NCBI GenBank assembly: GCA_903825575.1
Contig: CAIKAW010000033.1
Span: forward strand, 1-42,562
Direction of reading: 5' to 3'
DNA length: 42,562 bases
DNA from: an uncultured bacterium
GTDB taxonomy: Bacteria > Actinomycetota > Actinomycetes > S36-B12 > CAIKAW01
The notes under the pieces were generated by a model that did not search any database, had not been told where the DNA came from, and was given only the letters and a program-made list of their open reading frames with translations. Positions within the stretch are counted from its first letter, which is position 1. Every line of letters begins with the position of its first letter. The position numbers were made by a program, and so were the translations under genes. Below are positions 16,785 to 25,497 of the stretch, one piece after another.

Positions 16785-19547
16785 GTGTCGCCCAAAGCTG
16801 GGGGGCCAGTGCGCCGGCTCGTGATTGTTGAGTCGCCCGCGAAGGCCAAGACCATTGCGGGCTATTTGGGTCCCGACTACATCGTTGAGGCCAGCGTCGG
16901 CCACATTCGTGACCTTCCCGATCGTGCTGGGGATGTTCCTGAGGCGATTAAGAAGGAGCCTTGGGGCCGGATGGGCGTCGATGTGACGTCAGATTTCAAG
17001 CCTTACTACGTGGTTAGCGCGGACAAGCGTTCGAAGGTGGCCGAACTCAAGGCCCAGCTAAAGGACGTCGACGAACTCCTGCTCGCAACTGATGAGGACC
17101 GCGAGGGTGAGGCAATCTCTTGGCACTTGCTTGAGGTCCTCAAGCCCAAGGTGCCGGTCAAGCGAATGGTCTTCCACGAGATCACGCGTGAGGCAATCTT
17201 GCGGGCGACTCAAGAGACACGTGACCTAGATACCCGACTAGTCGACGCCCAGGAATGCCGTCGGATTGTCGACCGGCTTTATGGCTTCGAGGTGTCGCCG
17301 GTGTTGTGGCGCAAGATGGCACCTGGTTTGTCCGCTGGCCGGGTGCAATCGGTGGCGACGCGTTTGGTGGTGCGGCGCGAACGCGAGCGCATTGCATTCC
17401 GCTCAGCTTTCTACTGGGATTTGTCGGCGACCTTCGACCCAGGCGCGTTTGCGGCTCGGCTGACAAGCGTGGCTGGCAAGCGCGTTGCGACCGGCAACGA
17501 TTTTGGCGACGACGGGCTGCTCAAGGGTCGCGCCGAGGTTGCGCACCTCGATGAGGTTGCGGCGACCGAACTCGCAGCGGCATTGGCGGGCGTAACTTTC
17601 GTTGTCGCTGGTGTCGATGAGAAGCCAGGTACGCGCAAGCCTTCGGCGCCGTTTATGACTTCCACGCTGCAGCAGGAAGCCAGCCGTAAGTTGCGCTGGG
17701 GCGCCCAGCGCACGATGCGGGTGGCGCAGGGCTTGTACGAACGAGGCTTCATCACCTACATGCGTACCGACTCCACGACATTGTCCGAGTCGGCCGTTGC
17801 CGCAGCCCGTGCGCAGGCGACCGCGTTGTATGGCGCTGAATATGTCTCAGAGGTGCCGCGTCGTTACGACCGCAAGGTCAAGAACGCGCAAGAAGCACAC
17901 GAAGCGATTCGCCCATCTGGCGATGTGTTCCGCACGCCGGCCGAGGTGGCCGGCGAAGTGATCGGCGACGAGTACGCGTTGTACGACCTGATCTGGAAGC
18001 GAACCGTCGCATCCCAGATGGTTGACGCCCGCGTTGCAACAACCACGATCCGAATCGGTGCAACCGCTTCGGATGGCCGCGACGTTGAGTTCCGAGCTAG
18101 TGGAACCGTGATCGTTTTCGCAGGATTCCTTGCAGCGTATGAAGAAGGCACCGATGACGACGCGGCTGGCGAAGACTCGAAAGTCCTGCCGCTAGTAACG
18201 CGAGGCGATCGACTCTCGCTGCTCGCACTGGGAGCTGACTCGCACGCAACGTCGCCACCGGCGCGCTACACCGAGGCAACTTTGGTCAAGGCTTTGGAAG
18301 AGGCCGGGATCGGCCGGCCGTCAACATACGCGTCGATCATGAGCACGATCGTCGACCGCGGGTACGTCTGGAAGCGGGGCAGCGCGCTGGTTCCGGCGTT
18401 CTTGGCCTTCGCTGTCGTGCGACTTCTGGAGGAGCACTTCTTCGAGCTCGTGGACACCGAGTTCACCGCACGTATGGAAGAGATCCTCGATCAGGTGGCC
18501 GAAGGCCAAATTGGGCGCAACGAAGTCCTGCGCGGGTTCTACTTCGGCGACGCGAACCGAGACTTCTCCGGCTTGCACCCGCTTGTTTCTGACCTTGGCG
18601 ATATTGATGCGCGCGCTATCTCGTCGTTGCCCATCGAGGGCAGCGAAGCGGTTCTGCGAGTAGGTCGCTACGGCCCGTACCTGGAATTGGACGGTGAACG
18701 TGCCAACGTCCCGACCGATCTTGCCCCCGACGAATTGACTGCTGCCAAAGCCGCTGAATTGCTGGCCGCCCCCTCCGGTGATCGCGAACTCGGCCTTGAC
18801 CCTGAGACCGGCTACGTAGTGATGTCGCGGGTTGGTCGCTACGGCCCGTACGTCACTGAGGTGTTCCCAACCGACGAATCAGATCCGCCGAAGAAGAAGT
18901 CGCGCAAGGCGCCCAAGCCGCGCACCTCGTCTTTGTTCAAGGACATGGATCCGACCACTGTGACGTTGCCGGAAGCGCTTCGGTTGTTGACGTTGCCGCG
19001 GCTGGTCGGCATCGACCCAGCCGATGAGGTTGAGATTCTCGCGCACAACGGTCGCTACGGCCCGTACTTGGCCAAGGACAAGGACAGTCGATCCCTTGCC
19101 GATGAAGAAGCACTATTCACAGTCACCTTGGATGAGGCGTTGGCCTTATTTGCCTCACCTAAGCCCAGACGCGGGCGCGGGGTCGCGGTAGAGCCGCTTC
19201 GGCGGATTGGGGTTGACCCCAGCACCCAGTCCGAGATTGTCGTGCGTGACGGCCGGTTCGGCGCCTATGTCACCGACGGTGTCACCAACGCCAGCTTGCG
19301 TCGAGCCGACGACCCGATGACGGTTTCCCTTGAGCGAGCAGCAGACCTCTTGGCTGAACGCCGCGCAACCGCTCCGGCGCCAAAGAAGTCGGCTCGCCGT
19401 CCCAAGCCACTGACGGCTCGGACGGTATCCGCCCGAAAGGGTGCCGCGAAGAAACCATCGGCCAAGAAGGCCGCAGCGAAGAAGCCGACCGCTAAGAAGA
19501 CCGCGGCCAAGAAGGCTGCGGCCAAGAAGCCCGCTGCCGCGCACTAG
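16785..19547 (+). CDS. topA: DNA topoisomerase I
   Basis: 920 residues. It relaxes negative supercoils. The Toprim domain has RRLVIVESPAKAKTI at the N-terminus and ATDEDREGEAISWHL. The catalytic Tyr325 is in ERGFITYMRTDSTTLSES. The gate domain has GRPSTYASIMSTIVDRGYV. Instead of Zn fingers there are four Topoisom C-terminal repeats marked by GRYGPYLE, GRYGPYVT, GRYGPYLA and GRFGAYVT. It ends in a Lys/Ala tail of repeated AAKK/TAKK units (about residues 885-918), common in actinobacterial TopA and involved in DNA binding. The GTG start at 16785 follows GGAAGGAGGG. It is the first gene of the replication/nucleotide cluster topA-tmk-holB. Confidence 0.98.
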   Translation: MSPKAGGPVRRLVIVESPAKAKTIAGYLGPDYIVEASVGHIRDLPDRAGDVPEAIKKEPWGRMGVDVTSDFKPYYVVSADKRSKVAELKAQLKDVDELLLATDEDREGEAISWHLLEVLKPKVPVKRMVFHEITREAILRATQETRDLDTRLVDAQECRRIVDRLYGFEVSPVLWRKMAPGLSAGRVQSVATRLVVRRERERIAFRSAFYWDLSATFDPGAFAARLTSVAGKRVATGNDFGDDGLLKGRAEVAHLDEVAATELAAALAGVTFVVAGVDEKPGTRKPSAPFMTSTLQQEASRKLRWGAQRTMRVAQGLYERGFITYMRTDSTTLSESAVAAARAQATALYGAEYVSEVPRRYDRKVKNAQEAHEAIRPSGDVFRTPAEVAGEVIGDEYALYDLIWKRTVASQMVDARVATTTIRIGATASDGRDVEFRASGTVIVFAGFLAAYEEGTDDDAAGEDSKVLPLVTRGDRLSLLALGADSHATSPPARYTEATLVKALEEAGIGRPSTYASIMSTIVDRGYVWKRGSALVPAFLAFAVVRLLEEHFFELVDTEFTARMEEILDQVAEGQIGRNEVLRGFYFGDANRDFSGLHPLVSDLGDIDARAISSLPIEGSEAVLRVGRYGPYLELDGERANVPTDLAPDELTAAKAAELLAAPSGDRELGLDPETGYVVMSRVGRYGPYVTEVFPTDESDPPKKKSRKAPKPRTSSLFKDMDPTTVTLPEALRLLTLPRLVGIDPADEVEILAHNGRYGPYLAKDKDSRSLADEEALFTVTLDEALALFASPKPRRGRGVAVEPLRRIGVDPSTQSEIVVRDGRFGAYVTDGVTNASLRRADDPMTVSLERAADLLAERRATAPAPKKSARRPKPLTARTVSARKGAAKKPSAKKAAAKKPTAKKTAAKKAAAKKPAAAH

Positions 19548-19582
19548 TGGCGCAATCAGCGCTGTGCGTCCGGCTAGCCGTC

Positions 19583-19594
19583 TAGGCTCAAGCC
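19583..19594 (+). promoter_or_regulatory. Putative leaderless promoter of tmk
   Basis: TAGGCT, a TANNNT-type -10 element, lies exactly 6 bases before the GTG start of tmk, and no ribosome-binding site is present. This spacing would place the transcript start on the start codon, the arrangement of leaderless genes in actinobacteria. Confidence 0.5.
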
Positions 19595-20251
19595 GTGCTC
19601 CCCGAAACACCTGCCGCCACCCCACACCAGGGTTGCTTCGTGGTGTTCGAAGGCGGTGAGGGTGCTGGCAAGTCCACGCAGGCCCGAATGCTGGCAAAGA
19701 CGTTGCGGGCTGCAGGGCACGAGGTAGTCGAGACCCGCGAACCTGGCGGTACGCCCGCCGCCGAAGCCATGCGGACGGTCCTGCTCGGCCCTGAGTTCGT
19801 CGGTTTGGGCGACCGCGCCGAGGCACTGTTGTTTGCGGCATCCAGAAGTGATCATGTGCGGGCAGTCATCGCACCGGCCTTGCAGCGCGGAGCCGTCGTA
19901 GTCTGCGATCGCTACATCGATTCCTCGCTGGCCTACCAAGGCATCGCACGTGATCTTGGGATCGCCGACGTCCGCGCAATCAATCGTTGGGCAACCGCTG
20001 GCTTGGTGCCAGACGTCACCGTGGTGCTCGACGTCAATCCTGAAACTGGACTGCGTCGGGCCGGGGCTCCGGACCGGCTCGAGAGTGAGCCACTGGAGTT
20101 TCATCGCCGAGTCGCTCAGGCATTCCTTGAGTTGGCCGCCGAAGCCCCGGACCGCTACCTCGTGCTCGACGCCGCGCGCAAGCCGGCTGAACTTGCGGCC
20201 GCGATCGCGAGCCGAGTCGAAACCGAACTTCGCGGACGGGGCGCCAAGTGA
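19595..20251 (+). CDS. tmk: Thymidylate kinase
   Basis: 218 residues, typical length. It phosphorylates dTMP to dTDP. The P-loop is FEGGEGAGKSTQ (18-29), the DR(Y/F) motif reads VVCDRYIDSSLAYQG, the substrate-binding TREPGGT is present, and the lid region is RAGAPDRLESEPLEFHRRV. The GTG at 19595 is the likely start, apparently leaderless. Its stop overlaps the GTG of holB (GTGA), so kinase and clamp-loader subunit are coupled, as in other actinobacteria. Confidence 0.97.
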   Translation: MLPETPAATPHQGCFVVFEGGEGAGKSTQARMLAKTLRAAGHEVVETREPGGTPAAEAMRTVLLGPEFVGLGDRAEALLFAASRSDHVRAVIAPALQRGAVVVCDRYIDSSLAYQGIARDLGIADVRAINRWATAGLVPDVTVVLDVNPETGLRRAGAPDRLESEPLEFHRRVAQAFLELAAEAPDRYLVLDAARKPAELAAAIASRVETELRGRGAK

Positions 20252-21429
20252 GCGCTTGGGACTTGCTCATTGGCCAGAGCGGTGTTGTTGCCGAACTTGA
20301 TCGGGCCGCGAGTGCTGCGCACACAGATCCTGGTGGCAGACACAGCGGGGCGATGACTCACGCGTGGCTTGTGACCGGACCTCCGGGCAGCGGCCGCAGC
20401 AACGCGGCGATCGCGTTCGCGATGGCGTTGATGTGCCCGGAAGGTGGTTGTGGCGAATGCGTTGACTGTCGATCGGTTGCCCGGCGCTCCCACGTTGATG
20501 TCGAAATCATTCGACCCGAAGGTCTGTCGTATCGCACCGGTGAGACTCGCGAGTTAGTTCGTCGCGCGTCCATCGCACCGGCTCGCGGTGGCTGGCACGT
20601 AATGATCATTGAAGATGCCGACAGATTGACTGAGTCTGCGAACAATGTTCTGCTCAAGGCAATTGAGGAACCGCCGCCGCACACTGTCTGGGTGCTTTGC
20701 GCGCCGAGCACTGAAGATGTACTGCCCACCATCCGCTCGCGCTGTCGAGTAGTGCGACTGCGCACACCAGACGCCGCCGCCGTAACGGCCGCATTGATCG
20801 AACGAGATGAAGTCGATCCTGCGATGGCAGCATTTGCGGCCCGAGCTGCCCAGGGGCACATAGGCAGGGCGCGGGCATTGGCGACAGACGAGGGTGCGCG
20901 AATTCGCCGACAAGAAATCCTGCGCATCCCTACGCAATCTGAGGATCTCGCATCTTGTTTTGCGGCTGCTGCAAATGTGCTTGAGGCTGCCACTGAGGAC
21001 GCCAAATCGCAGACTGACCCGCAAGACGAGAAGGAACGCTCCAACTTGCTGCGAGCGTATGGAGAAGGTGGGGAAGGCAAAGGGATTTCGCGCACTCCGC
21101 GGGGAGCCAAAGGCGCAGTGAAGGAACTTGAGGACCGACAAACTTCCAGACGGACTCGCACGGTTCGCGATTCTCTTGATCGTGCGTTAATCGACCTGCT
21201 GTCCTTCTACCGCGACGTGCTGGTGATGCAGACGGGTGCCGAAGTCGGGCTGGTCAACGATGAGATGCGCACCCAGTTGGTCCAAGTGGCGTCGCGGTCA
21301 ACCCCAGAGTCGACTCGGCGCCGAATCGATGTGGTGTCAGATGCCCGCCTTGCTTTGCACGCGAACGTAGCGCCGCTGCTGGCGCTTGAGGCCCTGGTTG
21401 TCGGATTGCGAAGCGAACAACGAAGCTAA
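20248..21429 (+). CDS. holB: DNA polymerase III delta' subunit (clamp loader)
   Basis: 393 residues. It is an AAA+ subunit of the clamp loader. The P-loop is VTGPPGSGRSN, with Arg in place of the catalytic Lys, as usual for actinobacterial delta'. A four-Cys Zn module follows (CPEGGCGECVDC). The sensor region has IIEDADRLTESANNVLLKAI and EEPPPHTVW, and the SRC motif reads IRSRCRVVRL. The C-terminal half carries the actinobacterial signature GEGKGISRTPRGAKGAVKEL. The GTG start overlaps the tmk stop. Confidence 0.95.
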   Translation: MSAWDLLIGQSGVVAELDRAASAAHTDPGGRHSGAMTHAWLVTGPPGSGRSNAAIAFAMALMCPEGGCGECVDCRSVARRSHVDVEIIRPEGLSYRTGETRELVRRASIAPARGGWHVMIIEDADRLTESANNVLLKAIEEPPPHTVWVLCAPSTEDVLPTIRSRCRVVRLRTPDAAAVTAALIERDEVDPAMAAFAARAAQGHIGRARALATDEGARIRRQEILRIPTQSEDLASCFAAAANVLEAATEDAKSQTDPQDEKERSNLLRAYGEGGEGKGISRTPRGAKGAVKELEDRQTSRRTRTVRDSLDRALIDLLSFYRDVLVMQTGAEVGLVNDEMRTQLVQVASRSTPESTRRRIDVVSDARLALHANVAPLLALEALVVGLRSEQRS

Positions 21430-21457
21430 AGGGCTGTCCGCGACAATCTGTATGGAG

Positions 21458-22156
21458 CTAGCCTTCCTGGCGCCCTAACGCCTTGGCGCTGTGATGCAGG
21501 CCGTGCGCGTATGAAGTGAGCCCTAGTACTGCCGGCGAAAGCACCTCACCCGCATCGTGGGTTAAGTCCGGCGCGGCAAGCATGGTGATGCCGGCTTGAA
21601 CCAGTCGCTCGTAGGCCGCTACGCCGGTGCGAAGTCGAAGCAGGATCGCATCGGCAGATTGGCGAGCCGTGTGTGCGGCGTCGGTGTTGCGTACCCGGCG
21701 CATTACGTCGTCGAGTGCAGCAAGGCGTTCGACTTGGGCCAACAGAACCGGTGCGGCCGCCGACTGCGCGCGGCGTAGTTCAATCGCGGCGCCGGCGTGA
21801 AGTCGTTCAACTTGGGGAACCAGTGTGAGCATTTGTCGCTGCGCGCGAATCAGCCGTGATACTTCGGCCGCGCCAGGTGCACCCAAGCGCAAACGTTGCG
21901 GCGGCGGTGGAACGCGCGGACCCTCCGGCGTTGGGATTGGATCGCTGCGCCGGGTGCGGAATCGAACCGCGCGGCGGTGCCTTCGCAATTCGCGTCGATG
22001 TTCTATCAGAGCTTCGCGATGGGCCTTGGTTAGTTCGCGCAAGTCGCGGGCGATCCGCGAAGGTTCTAGGACTGCATCGACCACGCCATGCCAGCCCGAC
22101 GACGTCCCATTAAGGCCGCCGGTGCCGGCGGGTCGGGGGGGTAGCTGGGCGGACAC
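21458..22156 (-). CDS. Hypothetical helical protein
   Basis: 232 residues, not recognised. It is strongly helical and charged. The N-terminal third has an Arg/His/Glu-rich stretch (EALIEHRRELRRHRRAVRFR), then a Pro-rich hinge (PTPEGPRVPPPPQ), then a long amphipathic region (about 95-190) that could form coiled coils. There is no signal peptide or membrane segment. The architecture is faintly reminiscent of phage-shock-associated proteins, but I see no decisive motif. The start is a GTG at 22156 in a G-rich context. It is convergent with holB (28-base gap) and divergent from the hydrolase at 22194. Coding is supported by length, codon pattern and fit between neighbours. Confidence 0.7.
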   Translation of the reverse strand: MSAQLPPRPAGTGGLNGTSSGWHGVVDAVLEPSRIARDLRELTKAHREALIEHRRELRRHRRAVRFRTRRSDPIPTPEGPRVPPPPQRLRLGAPGAAEVSRLIRAQRQMLTLVPQVERLHAGAAIELRRAQSAAAPVLLAQVERLAALDDVMRRVRNTDAAHTARQSADAILLRLRTGVAAYERLVQAGITMLAAPDLTHDAGEVLSPAVLGLTSYAHGLHHSAKALGRQEG

Positions 22157-22181
22157 GCCCCCACGGTAGGGGATGGGCCGG

Positions 22182-22193
22182 TACCGTGAACAT
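22182..22193 (+). promoter_or_regulatory. Putative leaderless promoter of the hydrolase gene
   Basis: TACCGT (TANNNT-type -10) lies exactly 6 bases before the ATG at 22194, with no ribosome-binding site. The spacing is the same as in front of tmk. Confidence 0.4.
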
Positions 22194-23039
22194 ATGTCCC
22201 TCGAGCCAGCCCAATTTCAACTTTCACCCCAGGTCGTGCTCGACGGCTGGATCGGCGGCCATTCGGCGTCCGACCATCGGGTTCTTCTGTTGCACGGCTT
22301 CCCGCAGGACTCGACAGCCATGTTGGCCGTGGCCGGCGAACTGGTCGCTGGAGGGGTCCAGGTGCTCGTGCCGGACCAACGCGGCTACTCCCCAGAAGCT
22401 CGACCGACCGAAGTCGGCGACTACGCCCTTGAGCACCTAGTGGCTGATGTCCGCGGCCTGCTCGACGCGGTTGGCTGGGAGCGAGCCCATGTGGTGGGCC
22501 ACGATTGGGGCGCCATGGTTGCCTGGACGCTGGCGGCAACTGCGCCCGAGGCTGTCGAGTCCCTTATTGCCCTGTCAGTGCCGCACCCGGCGGCCTTCGC
22601 GCGTGCGATCCTCGGCGATCCAGATCAGCAACGTCGCTCGGCTTACGTCCAACTTTTCCAGGCTCCTGATGGGCTTGCCGAACAGGTCTTGTTGGCCGAG
22701 GATGCCGCGAAGCTGCGTGCAATGTATGGCTCGGACCTAGCGGACTTGGCTATTAGCGGTTACGTCGAGCGGCTGTCCGAACCGGGCGCGCTGACGGCCG
22801 CTTTGAACTGGTACCGGGCAATGGAACTGGGTCAGTTAGTGGAGATTCCAGCAGTCGACGTGCCCACGACATTCGTGTGGGGCGGAACCGACGTGGCGAT
22901 TGGCCGGGTTGCCGCGCTCGGTGCCGCCGATTACGTCAATGCCGATTACGAGTTCGTCGAACTTAGCGACCAGGGCCATTGGCTCCCCGAGACCGCCACG
23001 CCCGACGTAGTTGCTGCCATTCGCACCCGTTTGGGGTAG
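22194..23039 (+). CDS. Alpha/beta hydrolase, epoxide-hydrolase-like
   Basis: 281 residues. The oxyanion motif is LLLHGFPQDS (31-40), DQRGYSPEARP is at 61-71, and the nucleophile elbow is GHDWGA with Asp104. The acid candidate is in WGGTDVAIGR, and the catalytic His262 is in SDQGHWLPE. The Asp nucleophile and the GHDWG context fit soluble epoxide hydrolases or haloalkane dehalogenase relatives; the substrate cannot be told. I prefer the ATG at 22194 (apparently leaderless) over the in-frame ATG at 22173. The gene lies between the holB cluster and an exported peptidase. Confidence 0.85.
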   Translation: MSLEPAQFQLSPQVVLDGWIGGHSASDHRVLLLHGFPQDSTAMLAVAGELVAGGVQVLVPDQRGYSPEARPTEVGDYALEHLVADVRGLLDAVGWERAHVVGHDWGAMVAWTLAATAPEAVESLIALSVPHPAAFARAILGDPDQQRRSAYVQLFQAPDGLAEQVLLAEDAAKLRAMYGSDLADLAISGYVERLSEPGALTAALNWYRAMELGQLVEIPAVDVPTTFVWGGTDVAIGRVAALGAADYVNADYEFVELSDQGHWLPETATPDVVAAIRTRLG

Positions 23040-23116
23040 CCGGCGGAACCATTGGCCCGCCGACTGAGTCTGTTGTCGGGGCGAGCGATAGCGTCGCACT
23101 GGATCAGGGAGGCAAG

Positions 23117-24697
23117 TTGCTCGGGCGTCGAGTCGTTGTCGCGGCTATTGCTGTCGCGCTAACGCTGACTGGTTGTACGTCGAGCCCGAGCCCAAAGGCG
23201 TCCCCTTCGCCCTCCGCGACCAGTCCATCGGCCACGCCAACTACCGCGAGTCCAACTCCTATCGCAACACCGACTTACAGCGTGATCTCGTACGACCCGC
23301 GATTGGCCACCTTCTACGACCAGAAGTTGGTCTGGAGCAGTTGCTCGGCCGGTTTCCAGTGCGCAACGCTGAAGGTGCCACTGGATTACGCCAACCCGAC
23401 CGGCACGTCGATCGGCATCAAGGTAGTCCGGTTGCGGGCGTCTGGGTCGGAAAAGCGGCTTGGGTCTCTGGTACTCAACCCAGGCGGCCCCGGCGGTTCC
23501 GGAATTGAGTACGCCCGAGCGGCGGCTGACGTTGTAAGCGGTGCGATTCGGGTGCAGTACGACATTGTTGGTTTCGATCCGCGTGGAGTCGGCTCAAGTG
23601 ATCCGATCAAGTGTCTGACCGGGCCCGAGACTGACCAACTTCTTGCCGTAAGTGGTGACCCGCGTACGGCGGGCGAAGTAGCTCAGGTTTCGGCGGTATC
23701 GGCCGCGTTAGGACGCAACTGCAAGTTGCGCGACCCTCAGCTGGTCGGCTTCGTCGGCACCCGAAATGTCGGACAGGATCTTGATATTCTGCGTGCCGCC
23801 CTTGGCGATTCGAAGCTGAACTATCTGGGTAAGTCGTACGGAACTTTCATCGGCTCAACATATGCCGAGGAGTTCCCGACCCGAGTTGGCCGGATGGTTC
23901 TTGACGGTGCGATTGACCCGAGCCTGGATGCGAGCCAGTTGGCCTTGGGACAGGCTCTTGGATTCGAGATCGCACTGCGTCGCTTCGTAGCCGATTGCCC
24001 GAAACAAAGCGACTGTCCGCTGACTGGCAACGTTGAGGCAGGGCTCGCTCAGATTCGTTCGATGCTCGCCGACTTGGCGATCAACCCACTTCCGGGCGAC
24101 GGCAAACGACAGTTGGTCCAGGCTCTGGGTGTCACAGGCGTCGTGTCGGCTTTGTATGACGCAAATAGTGGTTGGGCCGCATTGCGTTCTGGTCTAGCCG
24201 CGGCTTTTGCAGGAGACGGGTCTGTGCTGCTGCAACTGGTCGACTACTACTCGCAGCGCGATTCGAGTGGGCACTACGCGAACAACGGAACCGATGCGCT
24301 CTACGCCGTGGATTGCATCGACCGTCCGGATATGACCACGCCCGCGCAAACTGTTGTGCTCGCCAAGCAGTGGGCGAAGCTGGCGCCGACATTCGGCGCG
24401 TATTTGGCGTGGGGAAACCTTCCTTGCTACAACTGGCCGGCCACCCCGACCGATGCGGCACACCGGATCACCGCGCCAGGCTCCCCACCAATTCTCGTCG
24501 TCGGCACTACACACGACCCGGCAACGCCGTATCCGTGGGCGAAGTCGTTGGCTGGGCAGTTGTCGCAGGGTGTGCTGCTGACCTGGACCGGTGATGGCCA
24601 CACCGCGTACCGCCTTGGTTCTTCATGCATCGACTCAGCAGTGGACAAGTACTTGCTGACTGGCGCTGTGCCGCCGGTGGGGAAGATCTGTAACTGA
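23117..24697 (+). CDS. Exported lipoprotein alpha/beta hydrolase (tripeptidyl aminopeptidase-like)
   Basis: 526 residues. The N-terminus GRRVVVAAIAVALTLTGC ends in a lipobox (LTGC, Cys20), followed by a Ser/Pro/Thr-rich linker (about 22-55). The catalytic domain has LNPGGPGGSG (oxyanion region), GFDPRGVGSSDPI, and GKSYGT with the nucleophile Ser240. The C-terminal TAP-like domain supplies Asp467 (GTTHDPATPY) and His495 (TGDGHTAY). This matches the secreted tripeptidyl-aminopeptidase family often found downstream of holB in actinobacteria. The start is a TTG at 23117 with GGGAGG 5 bases upstream; upstream in-frame starts would bury the signal peptide. Likely a membrane-anchored extracytoplasmic peptidase. 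Confidence 0.92.
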   Translation: MLGRRVVVAAIAVALTLTGCTSSPSPKASPSPSATSPSATPTTASPTPIATPTYSVISYDPRLATFYDQKLVWSSCSAGFQCATLKVPLDYANPTGTSIGIKVVRLRASGSEKRLGSLVLNPGGPGGSGIEYARAAADVVSGAIRVQYDIVGFDPRGVGSSDPIKCLTGPETDQLLAVSGDPRTAGEVAQVSAVSAALGRNCKLRDPQLVGFVGTRNVGQDLDILRAALGDSKLNYLGKSYGTFIGSTYAEEFPTRVGRMVLDGAIDPSLDASQLALGQALGFEIALRRFVADCPKQSDCPLTGNVEAGLAQIRSMLADLAINPLPGDGKRQLVQALGVTGVVSALYDANSGWAALRSGLAAAFAGDGSVLLQLVDYYSQRDSSGHYANNGTDALYAVDCIDRPDMTTPAQTVVLAKQWAKLAPTFGAYLAWGNLPCYNWPATPTDAAHRITAPGSPPILVVGTTHDPATPYPWAKSLAGQLSQGVLLTWTGDGHTAYRLGSSCIDSAVDKYLLTGAVPPVGKICN

Positions 24698-24781
24698 TAG
24701 TTGGACGGGTGTCGAAATGGGGAGTCACGATTCGTCGCCTGTATGGCAGCATCGCAGCATTGCAACCCTTGGGGGGACTCC

Positions 24782-25237
24782 ATGGCACGCTTTACCGAAT
24801 CGTGGTCGACGACGATCAATCGACCGGCAGCCGAGGTCTACGACTACCTGGCGGACCCAACCACGCATGGGAAATGGTCACCGAAGGCGTATCGGGTCGA
24901 GGATTTGCAGGGACCGATCGGCGCCGTGGGATCGTCCTTCACCTCTGTGGGTTGGGTGCCCAAGGATGCCGAACACCGCAACCGTGTTGTCCTAACAAAG
25001 GCCGTGGCCGGCCGGGAGATCGAGTTCACAAGCGAGGATGGCGGGGACAAGTTCATTAACCGCTTCACCCTCGCAGCCAGTGGATCGGGGACCACAGTCA
25101 CCCGAAGCGCGGATTGGCCCAAGCCGGGTGGGTTCTTGGGGGCGGTCTTCCCATTAGTTGCCACGTTCCTCATCGGCCCGGATGTACGAAAGGGCCTGGG
25201 CAATCTCAAGGCGAACCTCGAGTCGGGGCGAAACTAG
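24782..25237 (+). CDS. SRPBCC family protein (polyketide cyclase/START-like fold)
   Basis: 151 residues. The pattern FTESWSTTINRPAAEVYDYL, WSPKAYRVEDL, GREIEFTSEDGGDKFINRFT and TTVTRSADW is typical of the SRPBCC superfamily: a first strand, the paired short helices with D(P)xxxxxW, then curved strands. It ends in a hydrophobic segment and VRKGLGNLKANLES, the usual C-terminal helix. Such proteins bind hydrophobic ligands; the ligand here is unknown. The start is the ATG at 24782 with GGGGGG 5 bases upstream. A terminator-like hairpin follows at 25269. Confidence 0.85.
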   Translation: MARFTESWSTTINRPAAEVYDYLADPTTHGKWSPKAYRVEDLQGPIGAVGSSFTSVGWVPKDAEHRNRVVLTKAVAGREIEFTSEDGGDKFINRFTLAASGSGTTVTRSADWPKPGGFLGAVFPLVATFLIGPDVRKGLGNLKANLESGRN

Positions 25238-25268
25238 GCCGTCGCCCTCGGGTGCTTCGTGGACCTGC

Positions 25269-25296
25269 GCCTCGGCTAGACTCCCGAGGCTTCTTG
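25269..25296 (+). terminator. Intrinsic-terminator-like hairpin before tRNA-Thr
   Basis: A perfect 7-bp stem (GCCTCGG / CCGAGGC, 8-base loop) is followed by TTCTTG. It lies between the SRPBCC gene and tRNA-Thr. The loop contains TAGACT (25277-25282), which fits a -10 element for the tRNA starting about 20 bases later, so terminator and promoter may overlap. Confidence 0.5.
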
Positions 25297-25302
25297 AAGC
25301 AG

Positions 25303-25375
25303 GCCGCCTTAGCTCAGTTGGCAGAGCGACGCACTCGTAATGCGTAGGTCCGGAGTTCGATTCTCCGAGGCGGCC
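25303..25375 (+). tRNA. tRNA-Thr(CGT)
   Basis: A full cloverleaf can be drawn. The acceptor stem is GCCGCCT/AGGCGGC and the D-stem is GCTC/GAGC. The anticodon stem is ACGCA/TGCGT with loop CTCGTAA (anticodon CGT at 25336-25338, decoding ACG). The T-stem is CGGAG/CTCCG with loop TTCGATT. The bases after the discriminator (CCA at 25376-25378) may encode the 3' CCA. This tRNA sits at the border between the conserved holB neighbourhood and the arsenic region. Confidence 0.97.
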
Positions 25376-25414
25376 CCAAGCCCCCTGGGGCGCGCCAAAA
25401 GCCCCAAACCCTGC

Positions 25415-25489
25415 ATGAAAGTGCCGTGCGTGCGCATAGGCGGGACGCTGCGCACATTCGCATTGGCAGAAATGTCCCGTATGCGCACG
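25415..25489 (+). repeat. Palindromic dispersed repeat, copy 1
   Basis: Starts with the unit ATGAAAGTGCCGTGC and contains a near-perfect inverted repeat. The left arm is CGTGCGCATA-GG-CGGGAC (25429-25446) and the right arm GTCCCG-TATGCGCACG (25474-25489), giving a 16-bp stem with a 2-base bulge and a 27-base loop. It begins 8 bases past the stop codon of the minus-strand membrane protein gene. The same sequence recurs at 26503-26607 in the same orientation. Confidence 0.8.
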
Positions 25490-25497
25490 GCTCGCCG

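Noticed and set aside
19438-19545. Short-period repeats at the topA 3' end as a possible CRISPR or tandem-repeat locus
   Set aside because: They encode the Lys/Ala tail of topoisomerase I in frame; the periodicity reflects AAKK/TAKK units.
21458-22156. Calling the helical protein PspM or another phage-shock component
   Set aside because: The resemblance is only a charged coiled-coil-like build; no pspA neighbour or diagnostic motif is present.
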